This document shows positions 35,126 through 42,347 of a stretch of DNA of 64,000 nucleotides, piece after piece (within the stretch, counting starts at the first letter, position 1; each line of letters starts with the position of its first letter). Source of the stretch: Spirochaetota bacterium (GTDB lineage: Bacteria > Spirochaetota > Spirochaetia > Treponematales > UBA12059); NCBI GenBank assembly GCA_018262985.1, contig JADFDI010000006.1, positions 1 through 64,000 on the forward strand, written 5' to 3'. The translations under genes were made by a program, and so were the position numbers. The notes beneath the pieces were generated by a model, which was given only the letters and a program-made list of their open reading frames with translations, was not told where the DNA came from and did not search any database.

Positions 35126-35891
35126 CTATGCGGTCATCCGGCGCCGGTACTGCCGCTCGGCCAACAGGAAGAGAACTACCGTCCCGGCCGAGTAGCCGCC
35201 GACGTTCGCCCAGACCAAGCCCGCGTCCGGCGCCGCGAGCAGCGTCTCGCGGAAGGCGAAAAGCATCGGGTACGAAGGCAGCAAACGCACCGCGAGCGGC
35301 GAGAACGAGGGCATGTAGTACGAGACCGCGGCCAGGCCGAGCAGGGCCACGCTGCCGAACACCCAGCCCATCGCGGACGAAAGGTCGTCGAAGAACGACG
35401 CGATGAAGAGCCCGACGGCCGATCCGAAGGCGTTGGTCGCGAGGAGCAGGACGACGAAAAGCGGGTAGTCCACGTTCCCGCCGGCCACGAGCGCGACGGT
35501 GAGCAGCCCGGAGGCGAGTCCCGTCACGGCGACGACGCCCATCTTGCCCGCCAGGTAGTGCCATACCTTGGCGGGGCTCACCGCGAAGGCCTTGACCGCG
35601 CCCTCGGCCTTGTCCAGGAAAATGTACGAGGCGATGATGAACAGCCCCATGAACGCCGCGTTCATGGCCAGGAAGACCGGCAGCACGTTGATGCGGTCGG
35701 AGAGCGTCGCGTGGCGCGACTCCAGCGTGGTCGTCGCGGTCGACGCGCGATAGCCCGGCAGCGCCCGCGAGAAAGCCGCCTCCGCCGTGGTTTCCAGCGT
35801 GGCGCGGAGGCTCGCGCTCTCCTAGCCCTGCAGTACGAAGACCAGCTTCGGCCGACCGTCCTCGAGCCTTTCCGTCGACGAACGAGAGGGT
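35126..35891 (-). pseudogene. ABC-2 type permease remnant: N-terminus missing, in-frame TAG
   Basis: From 35686 downwards an intact stretch encodes five helices of an ABC-2 permease (MNAAFMGLFIIASYIFLDKAEG to AERQYRRRMTA). The same frame continues upstream as recognisable periplasmic-domain sequence (ERLEDGRPKLVFVLQG, stop, ESASLRATLE...LPGYRAST) but is broken by TAG at 35824-35822. The first helix and about 100 residues expected before it are absent: the homology begins directly after the ATPase stop. An internal start could still yield a 186-residue fragment. Confidence 0.75.
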
Positions 35892-36611
35892 CTAGCTCCG
35901 CGTCCCGCCGACCTCGGTCCGCGCGTCGATGCGCACCAGCTTCTCGCCGTAGCGCAGCTTGAGGGCGCGCGGCGAATCGACGAGCTTTATCTTCCCGTCG
36001 ATTATGAAGGCGACGCGGTCGCAGAGCTCGTCGGCGATGTACATGTTGTGGGTCGTCAGGAAGATGGTCGCGCCTTCCTCCTTCCGTTTCTTGACGATGT
36101 CCTTGATCTCGCTCGCGATGGCTGGGTCGAGGCCCGTGGTCGGCTCGTCGAGGAACCAGAGCTCGGGCCGGTTCAGCATGCTTCGCGCGAAGGTCAGGCG
36201 GTGCTTCATGCCCTTCGAGAACTCGCCCGCCTTCTTCTTCGCCACGTGGTCGAGGCCCACCGTCCTGAGGAGCTCCATCGGATCGAGGGTCTCGACGTCG
36301 AAGAGCTTGCGGTAGAACTCGAGGTTCTCAAGCGCGGTCAGCTTGTCGTAGACGTTCGACTGCTCGAACGATACGCCGATGCGGTTGAACATGGCGCGCC
36401 CGGGCTTCCGCATGTCGTGTCCGGCCACCGTGACCGCGCCTTTCTGCAGCTGGAGCAAGCCCGTCAGGACGCCCTGGGTAGTGGATTTCCCTGCCCCCGA
36501 GGGTCCGAGGAACCCGAAGGTCTCGCCCTTGGCGATGGCGAACGAAACATCCTCGACGGCGTAGCGCCCGTCGCGCGCGTATGAATGGTACAGGCCTTCG
36601 ACTTCGACCAT
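35892..36611 (-). CDS. ABC transporter ATPase (ABC-2 exporter)
   Basis: 239 residues with intact motifs: Walker A GPSGAGKSTT, signature FSKGMKHRLTFARS, Walker B LWFLDEPTTGLD and H-loop FLTTHNM. GGAGGCG precedes ATG 36611; the longer upstream frame is unrelated. It heads an operon with two ABC-2 permeases, one a pseudogene and one without a stop, so the ATPase may be an orphan of a decaying exporter. Confidence 0.88.
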   Translation of the reverse strand: MVEVEGLYHSYARDGRYAVEDVSFAIAKGETFGFLGPSGAGKSTTQGVLTGLLQLQKGAVTVAGHDMRKPGRAMFNRIGVSFEQSNVYDKLTALENLEFYRKLFDVETLDPMELLRTVGLDHVAKKKAGEFSKGMKHRLTFARSMLNRPELWFLDEPTTGLDPAIASEIKDIVKKRKEEGATIFLTTHNMYIADELCDRVAFIIDGKIKLVDSPRALKLRYGEKLVRIDARTEVGGTRS

Positions 36612-36709
36612 CGCGGCGCCTCCGCCGAAAAGTCTAGACCCGCGAAACCAGGAGCGAAACCCGTAATCCGGAAAAACGCGAAAAAACGGACCGGCGCCGC
36701 GCCGGCCGC

Positions 36710-38206
36710 TCAGGTTTCCGCGTGCCCGGAAAAGCCCGGTTCGCGGAACGCCATGGTCGCCCGTTCGAACGCGTGGCCGAGCCGGAGCAGGACCGGTTCC
36801 GACCAGGCGGTTCCGATGAACGACAGGCCCGTCGGAAGTCCGGAAATGAAGCCCGCGGGCACGGTCAGGTGCGGATAGCCCGCCACCGCCGGCAGGGTCG
36901 TCGAGTCGACGCCCCACTCGATGGCGTCGCCGTTCACGAGGTCGATCGGCCAGGCCGGCCCGCCCGAGGGCACGACGAGGGCGTCGAGCCTATGACGGCG
37001 CACGGTCGCGTCGATGGCGCGGCGCGCCATTCGCCGGTTCGCCTCTCGGGCCTTCCTGTATCCTTTCAGTCCCGCCCGAGCCTTTTCCAGCGACGCGACC
37101 AGGTGTTCCTGCCCGAAATGCGCGAGCACCCGGTCGGCGCGCGCCTCGTTGAAGCGGACCAGCTCCTCCATCGATTTCACCGGGACATCCGGCCCGCGCG
37201 TCGCGAGGTACGCGTCGAGGTCGGCCTTGAATTCGCCGTGAAGCACCTCGAGTTCGTTCTCGCCGAGCTTCGGGGTTTTCGAAAGCTCGACCGGATCCAC
37301 TAAAACCGCGCCGAGTCCGCGCAGGGCCTCGAGGCTCCGCTCGAACACGGCGAGGATTTTGGGATTTTTCCCGGCCAGGCTCCGCGCCACGCCGAGCCGC
37401 GCTCCCTCGAGGCCGCCGGAACCGAGGAAGCGCGCGTAGTCACGCCGCTCGCGCTTCCCCGCCGCGCGCATCTCGGCGTCGTTCTCGTCGTAGCCGATCA
37501 TGCCGCCGAGAAGAAGGGCGAGATCCGCGACGCCGCGGGCCATGGGACCCGCCGTGTCCTGGCTGTGCGCGATCGGGATTATTCCAGAGCGGCTGACGAG
37601 GCCGAGCGTGGGCTTCAGCCCCGCGACGCCGCAGGTCTGCGCGGGACAAATGATGGAGCCGTCGGTCTCGGTGCCCACGGCGCCCGCGCAGAAGCCCGCC
37701 GCCACCGCCGCGGCCGATCCCGAGGACGAGCCGCAGGCCGAACGGTCCAGGGCGTGCGGGTTCCGCGTCAGCCCGCCGCGGCTCGACCAGCCGCTCGTCG
37801 AGCGCTCGCCCCGGAAGTTGGCCCATTCGCTCAGGTTGGTCTTTCCGAGTATCAGGACTCCGGCCTCGCGGAGGCGCGCGACGAGGAAGGCGTCGCGCGG
37901 GGCGGTCGATCCCTCGAGGGCGATGGACCCCGCGCTGGTCGCCATGCGGTCGTCCGTGTCGATGTTGTCCTTGAGCAGGATCGGGACGCCGTGCAGAGGG
38001 CCGCGCGATTTTCCCGCGGCGAGCTCCCGGTCGAGGTCGTCCGCGATTTCGGTCGCGTCGGGGTTGAGCTCGATGACGGAATTCACGCGCGGGCCTTTTC
38101 GGTCCAGGCGCTCGATCCGCTCGACATATCCATCAACGACCGCCCGGACGGTCGTCGCGCCTTCGGAGATTCCCCGGGCCAGCTCCGCGATATTCCCGAA
38201 ATCCAT
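36710..38206 (-). CDS. Amidase-signature family hydrolase
   Basis: 498 residues. The amidase catalytic triad is visible: lysine in PILLKDNIDT, cis-serine in the SACGSSSGSAAAVAAG loop, and the nucleophile region AVGTETDGSIICPAQTCGVAGLKPT. The C-terminal half has VDSTTLPAVAGYPHLTVPAG as in GatA-like and secondary amidases. No gatB/gatC neighbours and no signal peptide, so a cytoplasmic amidase of unknown substrate is more likely than tRNA amidotransferase. ATG 38206 is used because AAGGAG is 9 nt upstream; a TTG 6 nt earlier would be too close. Confidence 0.88.
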   Translation of the reverse strand: MDFGNIAELARGISEGATTVRAVVDGYVERIERLDRKGPRVNSVIELNPDATEIADDLDRELAAGKSRGPLHGVPILLKDNIDTDDRMATSAGSIALEGSTAPRDAFLVARLREAGVLILGKTNLSEWANFRGERSTSGWSSRGGLTRNPHALDRSACGSSSGSAAAVAAGFCAGAVGTETDGSIICPAQTCGVAGLKPTLGLVSRSGIIPIAHSQDTAGPMARGVADLALLLGGMIGYDENDAEMRAAGKRERRDYARFLGSGGLEGARLGVARSLAGKNPKILAVFERSLEALRGLGAVLVDPVELSKTPKLGENELEVLHGEFKADLDAYLATRGPDVPVKSMEELVRFNEARADRVLAHFGQEHLVASLEKARAGLKGYRKAREANRRMARRAIDATVRRHRLDALVVPSGGPAWPIDLVNGDAIEWGVDSTTLPAVAGYPHLTVPAGFISGLPTGLSFIGTAWSEPVLLRLGHAFERATMAFREPGFSGHAET

Positions 38207-38243
38207 GATCAAGGCTCCTTCCTCGCGTACGGTCCGGACATCC

Positions 38244-38334
38244 GGATAATCCCCGGAAAATCGGCCTCCGCGATCGTCCCCGGGAAATTCCGCCCCGAGG
38301 AATGATTGGCCCCGGGGATAATTCCGGAAAATCG
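38244..38334. repeat. Two direct copies of a GGATAAT(T/CC)CCGGAAAATCG motif
   Basis: GGATAATCCCCGGAAAATCG at 38244-38263 and GGATAATTCCGGAAAATCG at 38316-38334, between the amidase and the histone-like gene; the TTCCGGAA core of the second copy is a palindrome. Possible operator pair. Confidence 0.5.
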
Positions 38335-38340
38335 ATGGAT

Positions 38341-38414
38341 AATATTACCGGATCGCGATTTTTGGATGAAAAAATAAAAAAATGCCTGTAAAAAAAACGC
38401 GACGCGGTTAAAAT
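38341..38414 (+). promoter_or_regulatory. AT-rich promoter region of the histone-like gene
   Basis: A strikingly AT-rich stretch with A-tracts in a GC-rich region, ending in a good -10 (TAAAAT at 38409-38414). A -35 is not clear (CTGTAA or TGTAAA at about 38386). The A-tracts may act as an UP element or a bent binding site. Confidence 0.5.
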
Positions 38415-38442
38415 GAACGCATCCGTTTCCAAGGAGACATTC

Positions 38443-38736
38443 ATGCCCAAGGTCGCGAATCCGATCCTGAAAATCCAGAAGGCGGTCGAGGCGCTCAAGA
38501 CGAAGAACGCCAAGCTGAACGCCGACATCGCCAACATCGAGAAAATGCTGGTCGACGCCGCCAAGGCCCCCGCGCCCGCCGCCGTCAAGGCGGTAGCCAA
38601 GAAAGCCGCCGGCGCCAAAAAGCCGGCCGCCAAAACCGCCGCGAAAGCCGCCGCCCCCAAGCCAGCGGGCGACAAGCCCGCCGTTCCCGGCGACGCGCCC
38701 GCGAAGAAGCGCGGCCGCCCGCCCAAGGCGAAGTAA
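38443..38736 (+). CDS. Histone H1-like / AT-hook chromosomal protein
   Basis: 97 residues. The N-terminal half is helical (PILKIQKAVEALKTKNAKLNADIANIEKML, coiled-coil-like); the C-terminal half is Lys/Ala/Pro-rich like histone H1 tails and ends in an AT-hook, KKRGRPPKAK. AAGGAG lies 6 nt before ATG 38443, so the upstream in-frame ATG at 38413 is not preferred. Strong promoter-like AT tract and a strong terminator suggest a highly expressed monocistronic nucleoid protein. Confidence 0.82.
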   Translation: MPKVANPILKIQKAVEALKTKNAKLNADIANIEKMLVDAAKAPAPAAVKAVAKKAAGAKKPAAKTAAKAAAPKPAGDKPAVPGDAPAKKRGRPPKAK

Positions 38737-38758
38737 GCCGACTTCTTCGGTGGACCGG

Positions 38759-38797
38759 AACCGTCCGTGACGCGAGTCGCGGACGGTTGTTTTTTTT
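38759..38797 (+). terminator. Intrinsic terminator of the histone-like gene
   Basis: AACCGTCCG and CGGACGGTT pair, followed by G and eight T. A textbook Rho-independent terminator. Confidence 0.9.
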
Positions 38798-38820
38798 GGC
38801 CGCGCATTCGCGGACGCCGT

Positions 38821-40767
38821 TCAGCGCCCGAGCGCGGTCGTCTCCTCGCGCGGGTCGGCGGCGGCGATGAAGCCGCCCGCGCCGTCCGCCATGATCGCGC
38901 CGACCGCGCCGTAGTCCTTGTGCCACGCGGGATCCTCCATCGCCTCGTAGCCGAGCGCGCGAAGGCCCGCCGCCGCGCTCGCGTACAGGTCGGATTCGAG
39001 CCGGAGCCGCGCCGGATACGACTCGTGCGGCGCGAATGACGAAGGCGCCGACACCGAGTAGAAGCGAGGCGCGGCGATCGCCTCGTCGAGGCTCATCCCG
39101 AACGCGGTCACGTTGAGGAGCACCTGGGCCAGCGCCTGCGCCTGCATGTCGCCGCCCGGCGTCGAAAGGCCCATGAAGAAAGCGCCGTCGCGCGTGACGA
39201 TCAGCGCGTGCGGCGTGATTCGGGGGCGCTTGCCCGGCTCGAGCGCGCCGACGTGGTCCGGATCGAGGCGGAACTGCGTCATGCGGTTGCCCAGGTTGAG
39301 ACCCGTGCCCGGCACCATGGGCGTCTGCGGAAAATCCGAGGGCGTCATCACGACGACGTTTCCCGCGCGGTCGAGCACCGCGAGCTGGCTCGTGTCCTGT
39401 CCGACCGAAAAATCCGAACGCGAGAGGATGGAGGTCGCCGACCCGGCCGTCGGGTCAATCCCGGTCCGCCGCGCGACCGCCGCGATCGCCTCCGCGCCTT
39501 CCCGTCCGCTCGACCGCTCCGAAGCGGAACCCGCGCGCGCGTCACCGGGGGGCGGCAGGGCCGGAAACGCCTTTTGCGTCATCATGCTCCGTCGCGAGGC
39601 CGCGTAGGCGTCCGACAGGAGAGCCTCGAGAGGCACGTCGACGAAGGCCGGGTCTCCGACGTAAGCGTCGCGGTCGGCCATGGCCAGCTCGATGGCCTGG
39701 GTGACGACGTGGATGTATTCCGGCGTGTTGTGCCCGAGCGCCGCGAGGTCGATGCCCTCGAGGGTGCGCAATATCAACGCTTCCATGACGCCTTGCGACC
39801 AGGCGCCGTTGGCGTGCAGCTCGAAGCCGTTCCACGCGGCGCGCACCGGTTCCTCCCAGCCGCCGCGGTAGGCGGCCAGGTCTTCGCGCGTGATGAAGCC
39901 GCCCTTCTCCTCGTGCAGGGCGACGATGGCCTCGGCGATCGGACCTTCGTAGAAATGCCGTCGGACGGCCGTCAGCGCTTCCTCGCGCGAGGCGCCGGAG
40001 TCGAGGGCGGCGCGCTCCGCGTCCGCCAGCCTCTCGAGGGTGTCGGCGAGATCGGGGAAGGTCATGCGTTCGTTCGGGTGGACGGGCCTCCACCATTCGC
40101 CGCGGATGAACACGCGCGCGTTGTACGGCATCAGTATGGAAAAGCCGATGCGCTCGACCAGCGAGAAGTCCAGGTTCTCGACCATGGCCCGATGCGCGGG
40201 AAAACCGGCGCGGGCCAGGTCGATGGCGGGTTTCGCGAGCTCGCCGAAGCCCATCGTGCCGTATTTCGCGAGGAGGCCGACGATCACGTCCGGCGAGGCG
40301 GGCAGGAGCTGGGCGCGGATGTCGAGTTCCGGCACGGTCTCGAAGCCGGCCTTCCGGAACGCCTCGATGGTGGCGGCGCGCGGGGCCGTTCCCGCCCCGA
40401 TGTAGGATTCCGCCCTTCCCGTCGCCGCGTCGAAGTACATGAGCGGCGCCACGCCCGGGAAAGAGGCCGCCTCGCCGTGGGTCACGTTGAGCGCGAGCAG
40501 GGTCGCGACGGCCGCGTCGGCCGCGTTGCCGCCCTCCTCGAGGACGCGATAGCCCGCCTCCGCGGCCCAGGGCGTTCCCGCCACCACCGCGAATTCGCGC
40601 GCCCGTATTTCCGGCTTTCGCGTTCCCGCCGTCCCCTCGTATTCCATCGGGTCGCGCGGACCCTTCGGCAGGAAGGCGTACGCGAGCGCGCCGAGGGCGG
40701 CCGTGGCCGCCAGGAAGATGAAAACCGCCCTTATGATCCTCGACGGACGCGATGCGCTCATGGCCAT
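38821..40767 (-). CDS. Gamma-glutamyltransferase family protein, membrane-anchored
   Basis: 648 residues. An N-terminal signal-anchor helix (IIRAVFIFLAATAALGALAYAF) places the enzyme outside the inner membrane. GGT motifs: GTPWAAEAGYRVLEEGGNAADAAVA, YIGAGTAPRA, then the catalytic region GQDTSQLAVLDRAGNVVVMTPSD, where the threonine of DTSQ is the expected autoprocessing nucleophile, and RPRITPHALIV. The family cleaves gamma-glutamyl bonds (glutathione and related). GGAG is 6 nt before ATG 40767; ATG 40761 is also possible. Monocistronic. Confidence 0.87.
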   Translation of the reverse strand: MAMSASRPSRIIRAVFIFLAATAALGALAYAFLPKGPRDPMEYEGTAGTRKPEIRAREFAVVAGTPWAAEAGYRVLEEGGNAADAAVATLLALNVTHGEAASFPGVAPLMYFDAATGRAESYIGAGTAPRAATIEAFRKAGFETVPELDIRAQLLPASPDVIVGLLAKYGTMGFGELAKPAIDLARAGFPAHRAMVENLDFSLVERIGFSILMPYNARVFIRGEWWRPVHPNERMTFPDLADTLERLADAERAALDSGASREEALTAVRRHFYEGPIAEAIVALHEEKGGFITREDLAAYRGGWEEPVRAAWNGFELHANGAWSQGVMEALILRTLEGIDLAALGHNTPEYIHVVTQAIELAMADRDAYVGDPAFVDVPLEALLSDAYAASRRSMMTQKAFPALPPPGDARAGSASERSSGREGAEAIAAVARRTGIDPTAGSATSILSRSDFSVGQDTSQLAVLDRAGNVVVMTPSDFPQTPMVPGTGLNLGNRMTQFRLDPDHVGALEPGKRPRITPHALIVTRDGAFFMGLSTPGGDMQAQALAQVLLNVTAFGMSLDEAIAAPRFYSVSAPSSFAPHESYPARLRLESDLYASAAAGLRALGYEAMEDPAWHKDYGAVGAIMADGAGGFIAAADPREETTALGR

Positions 40768-40859
40768 TTCCTGCTCCCCATGGTCAGACCGAACCCCGCC
40801 CCGTCATCGGGCCGGCGAATCGCGCCCTGTTACGGACGGAATCGGGACGCCGACCGGAG

Positions 40860-41618
40860 TCACCAGTAGGGAATGAAGGTCGGGAAAAGCGGCGTGGAGG
40901 GGTCGAGCGCGGCGAGGTAGCGCCGTCCCCCGAAAATTTCCGAACCGTCGCCCCAGAGGACGCCGAGGAGGTTCCAGCCTTTCATCACGACCACGCCCCT
41001 CGCGACGATGACCAGGTCGCCGAGGCGGATTTCCCCGTCCAGCGTGCATGCCTCGTTGAACCACGCGGGGAGAACCTGCTCCAGCTTGGAAAATCCGAGG
41101 AGGGCCCTCCCGTCGGGCTGCAGGAGCGGACGGTTGGCGACGAGCCTGAGCCAATAATCGGTCGAGCCGCCGCCTTCGAAGCAAGGTTCGTTCGTCTCGC
41201 CGAACAGCACCGCCACCGCGAAGCGGACGCCCGCCTTGTCCGCGTTCAAACCCGCGGGCAGCGCCGCGAGCGCCGAATCCGCGGGGCCGGCGATCTTCAC
41301 GCTGATCGATGCCCTGCCTTTCACCGTCCCGACCGGGAGCCGCTCGCGATCGAAACCCGCGAGGTCGGCGTCGTACGCTTCCTTGATCGAACCGAGGAAG
41401 GCGTAGCGCAGCGTCTCGGGTCCCGCGCCGACGTTGAGATGCTCGAAGTACGGGACCGCGAACGGCGCCCGCTGGAGCAAATGACCGTTCGGCGTGTGCG
41501 CCATCGCGAGCCAGACCCGCTGGTCCTCGAGCACGAACGCGTCTCCGCGGATCGCGGTCTGGCCCCACGAGAGGGCCGCGGCGAGCAGCGCGAACATCAC
41601 CACCAAACGGTACTTCAT
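40860..41618 (-). CDS. Secreted protein of unknown function
   Basis: 252 residues. A cleavable signal peptide (MKYRLVVMFALLAAALSWGQ) is followed by a soluble region with two cysteines (EPCFEGGGS and EACTLDGE) that could form a disulfide. I recognise no domain. AAGGATCGG precedes ATG 41618; the longer frame upstream is rejected for lack of a signal and ribosome site. Same strand as tRNA-Leu but 463 nt away, beyond two terminators. Confidence 0.7.
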   Translation of the reverse strand: MKYRLVVMFALLAAALSWGQTAIRGDAFVLEDQRVWLAMAHTPNGHLLQRAPFAVPYFEHLNVGAGPETLRYAFLGSIKEAYDADLAGFDRERLPVGTVKGRASISVKIAGPADSALAALPAGLNADKAGVRFAVAVLFGETNEPCFEGGGSTDYWLRLVANRPLLQPDGRALLGFSKLEQVLPAWFNEACTLDGEIRLGDLVIVARGVVVMKGWNLLGVLWGDGSEIFGGRRYLAALDPSTPLFPTFIPYW

Positions 41619-41764
41619 TGACCGATCCTTTCCGGAGCCGGCTTGATCCCGGGTGGTAGCCCGAGGCGCCCGCGCGCGGTTTCGGATCGAAATCATCGCC
41701 GATCGGAGCCTCGTCCGCAAGCCGGCCGCGCGTCCTCAAAACCCCTCCGGGCCGATCACAAGAT

Positions 41765-41802
41765 AAGGAAAAACCCCGCTCTGGCGAGCGGGGTTTTCCT
41801 TT
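41765..41802 (-). terminator. Strong hairpin terminator distal to the tRNA-Leu-derived element
   Basis: AAGGAAAA and CCCCGCT pair with AGCGGGG and TTTTCCTT around CTGGCG. Symmetric, so it could work in both directions; on the minus strand it would end transcripts of the 220-nt element. Confidence 0.75.
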
Positions 41803-41808
41803 CTTGTT

Positions 41809-42028
41809 GCCCAGAGGGGGACTTGGCTTCCGCGGCTCGGCTTCGTGTCGAGCCGCTCCAGCCCGCCTCCGGCGCTCTCGGCGCATCCCTTCGGCCGCGC
41901 GCTTCCTGCGCGCGACCTCCGGGCCGCCTCGCTCGCTTGACCTCGCATCCTGCGAGGTCACCGGCATGTCGCGCTGCGAGTCTCGCGCGCCATGCCGGCG
42001 CGAGCTCGGTTCAAGTCCCCCTCTGGGC
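41809..42028. repeat. 220-nt multi-hairpin element closed by inverted tRNA-Leu 3' ends
   Basis: The ends GCCCAGAGGGGGACTTG (41809-41825) and its exact complement (42012-42028) equal the T-arm/acceptor 3' segment of the neighbouring tRNA-Leu; the right copy matches over 21 nt (42008-42028). Inside lie at least four hairpins: GCGGCTCG/CGAGCCGC, CGCGCGC/GCGCGCG, GACCTCGC/GCGAGGTC and GGCAT/ATGCC with an inner CGCG/CGCG. It is bracketed by two strong hairpin terminators, so it may be a separate structured RNA or a mobile, tRNA-targeted palindrome. No open reading frame of note. Confidence 0.8.
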
Positions 42029-42034
42029 TTGTCG

Positions 42035-42080
42035 CTAAAAGTAAAAGCCCCGTCCTGGCGGACGGAGCTTTTACTTTTAG
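42035..42080 (-). terminator. Terminator of tRNA-Leu
   Basis: CTAAAAGTAAAAGC pairs with GCTTTTACTTTTAG and, after one mismatch, CCGTC with GACGG around CTGGCG. It begins 1 nt after the tRNA 3' end. A very long, A/T-flanked hairpin, symmetric in sequence. Confidence 0.8.
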
Positions 42081-42081
42081 C

Positions 42082-42165
42082 TGCCCAGAGGGGGACTTGA
42101 ACCCCCATGCCGGTAAAGGCACTAGAACCTGAATCTAGCGTGTCTGCCAATTTCACCATCTGGGC
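42082..42165 (-). tRNA. tRNA-Leu (anticodon CAG)
   Basis: On the minus strand: acceptor GCCCAGA/TCTGGGC, D-arm with GAAATTGGCAGAC, anticodon stem CTAGA/TCTAG with loop TTCAGGT (anticodon CAG), a variable arm (TGCCTTTACCGGCA) and T-arm GGGGG-TTCAAGT-CCCCC. Discriminator A. No encoded CCA. Its 3' half is duplicated twice in the adjacent 220-nt element. Confidence 0.95.
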
Positions 42166-42347
42166 GAGGCGACGATCTGTATAGCCTGAAGCGGCGGAGC
42201 GCGTCAAGGACGTGCGGCGCTCGCGTCCAGGCGCTTCGCGGCGGCCGAACCTGCGCGATCGCGGAGCTCCGGGACGGGGAGACGGGCATTGAGGACGGGG
42301 CCGGGCATTCCGATGTAGGATGGAGCATCTGCACGACGGAGTACCTC

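Noticed and set aside
36710-38206. GatA subunit of tRNA amidotransferase
   Set aside because: The amidase motifs fit, but no gatB or gatC is nearby, so the more general amidase call is kept.
41736-41948. 70-codon minus-strand frame in the tRNA-derived element
   Set aside because: It has no ribosome site and its recognisable part (QVPLWA) is just translated tRNA 3' end.
42100-42207. Peptide-like frame MVKLADTLDSGSS on the minus strand
   Set aside because: This is the familiar translation of a tRNA-Leu gene, not a protein.
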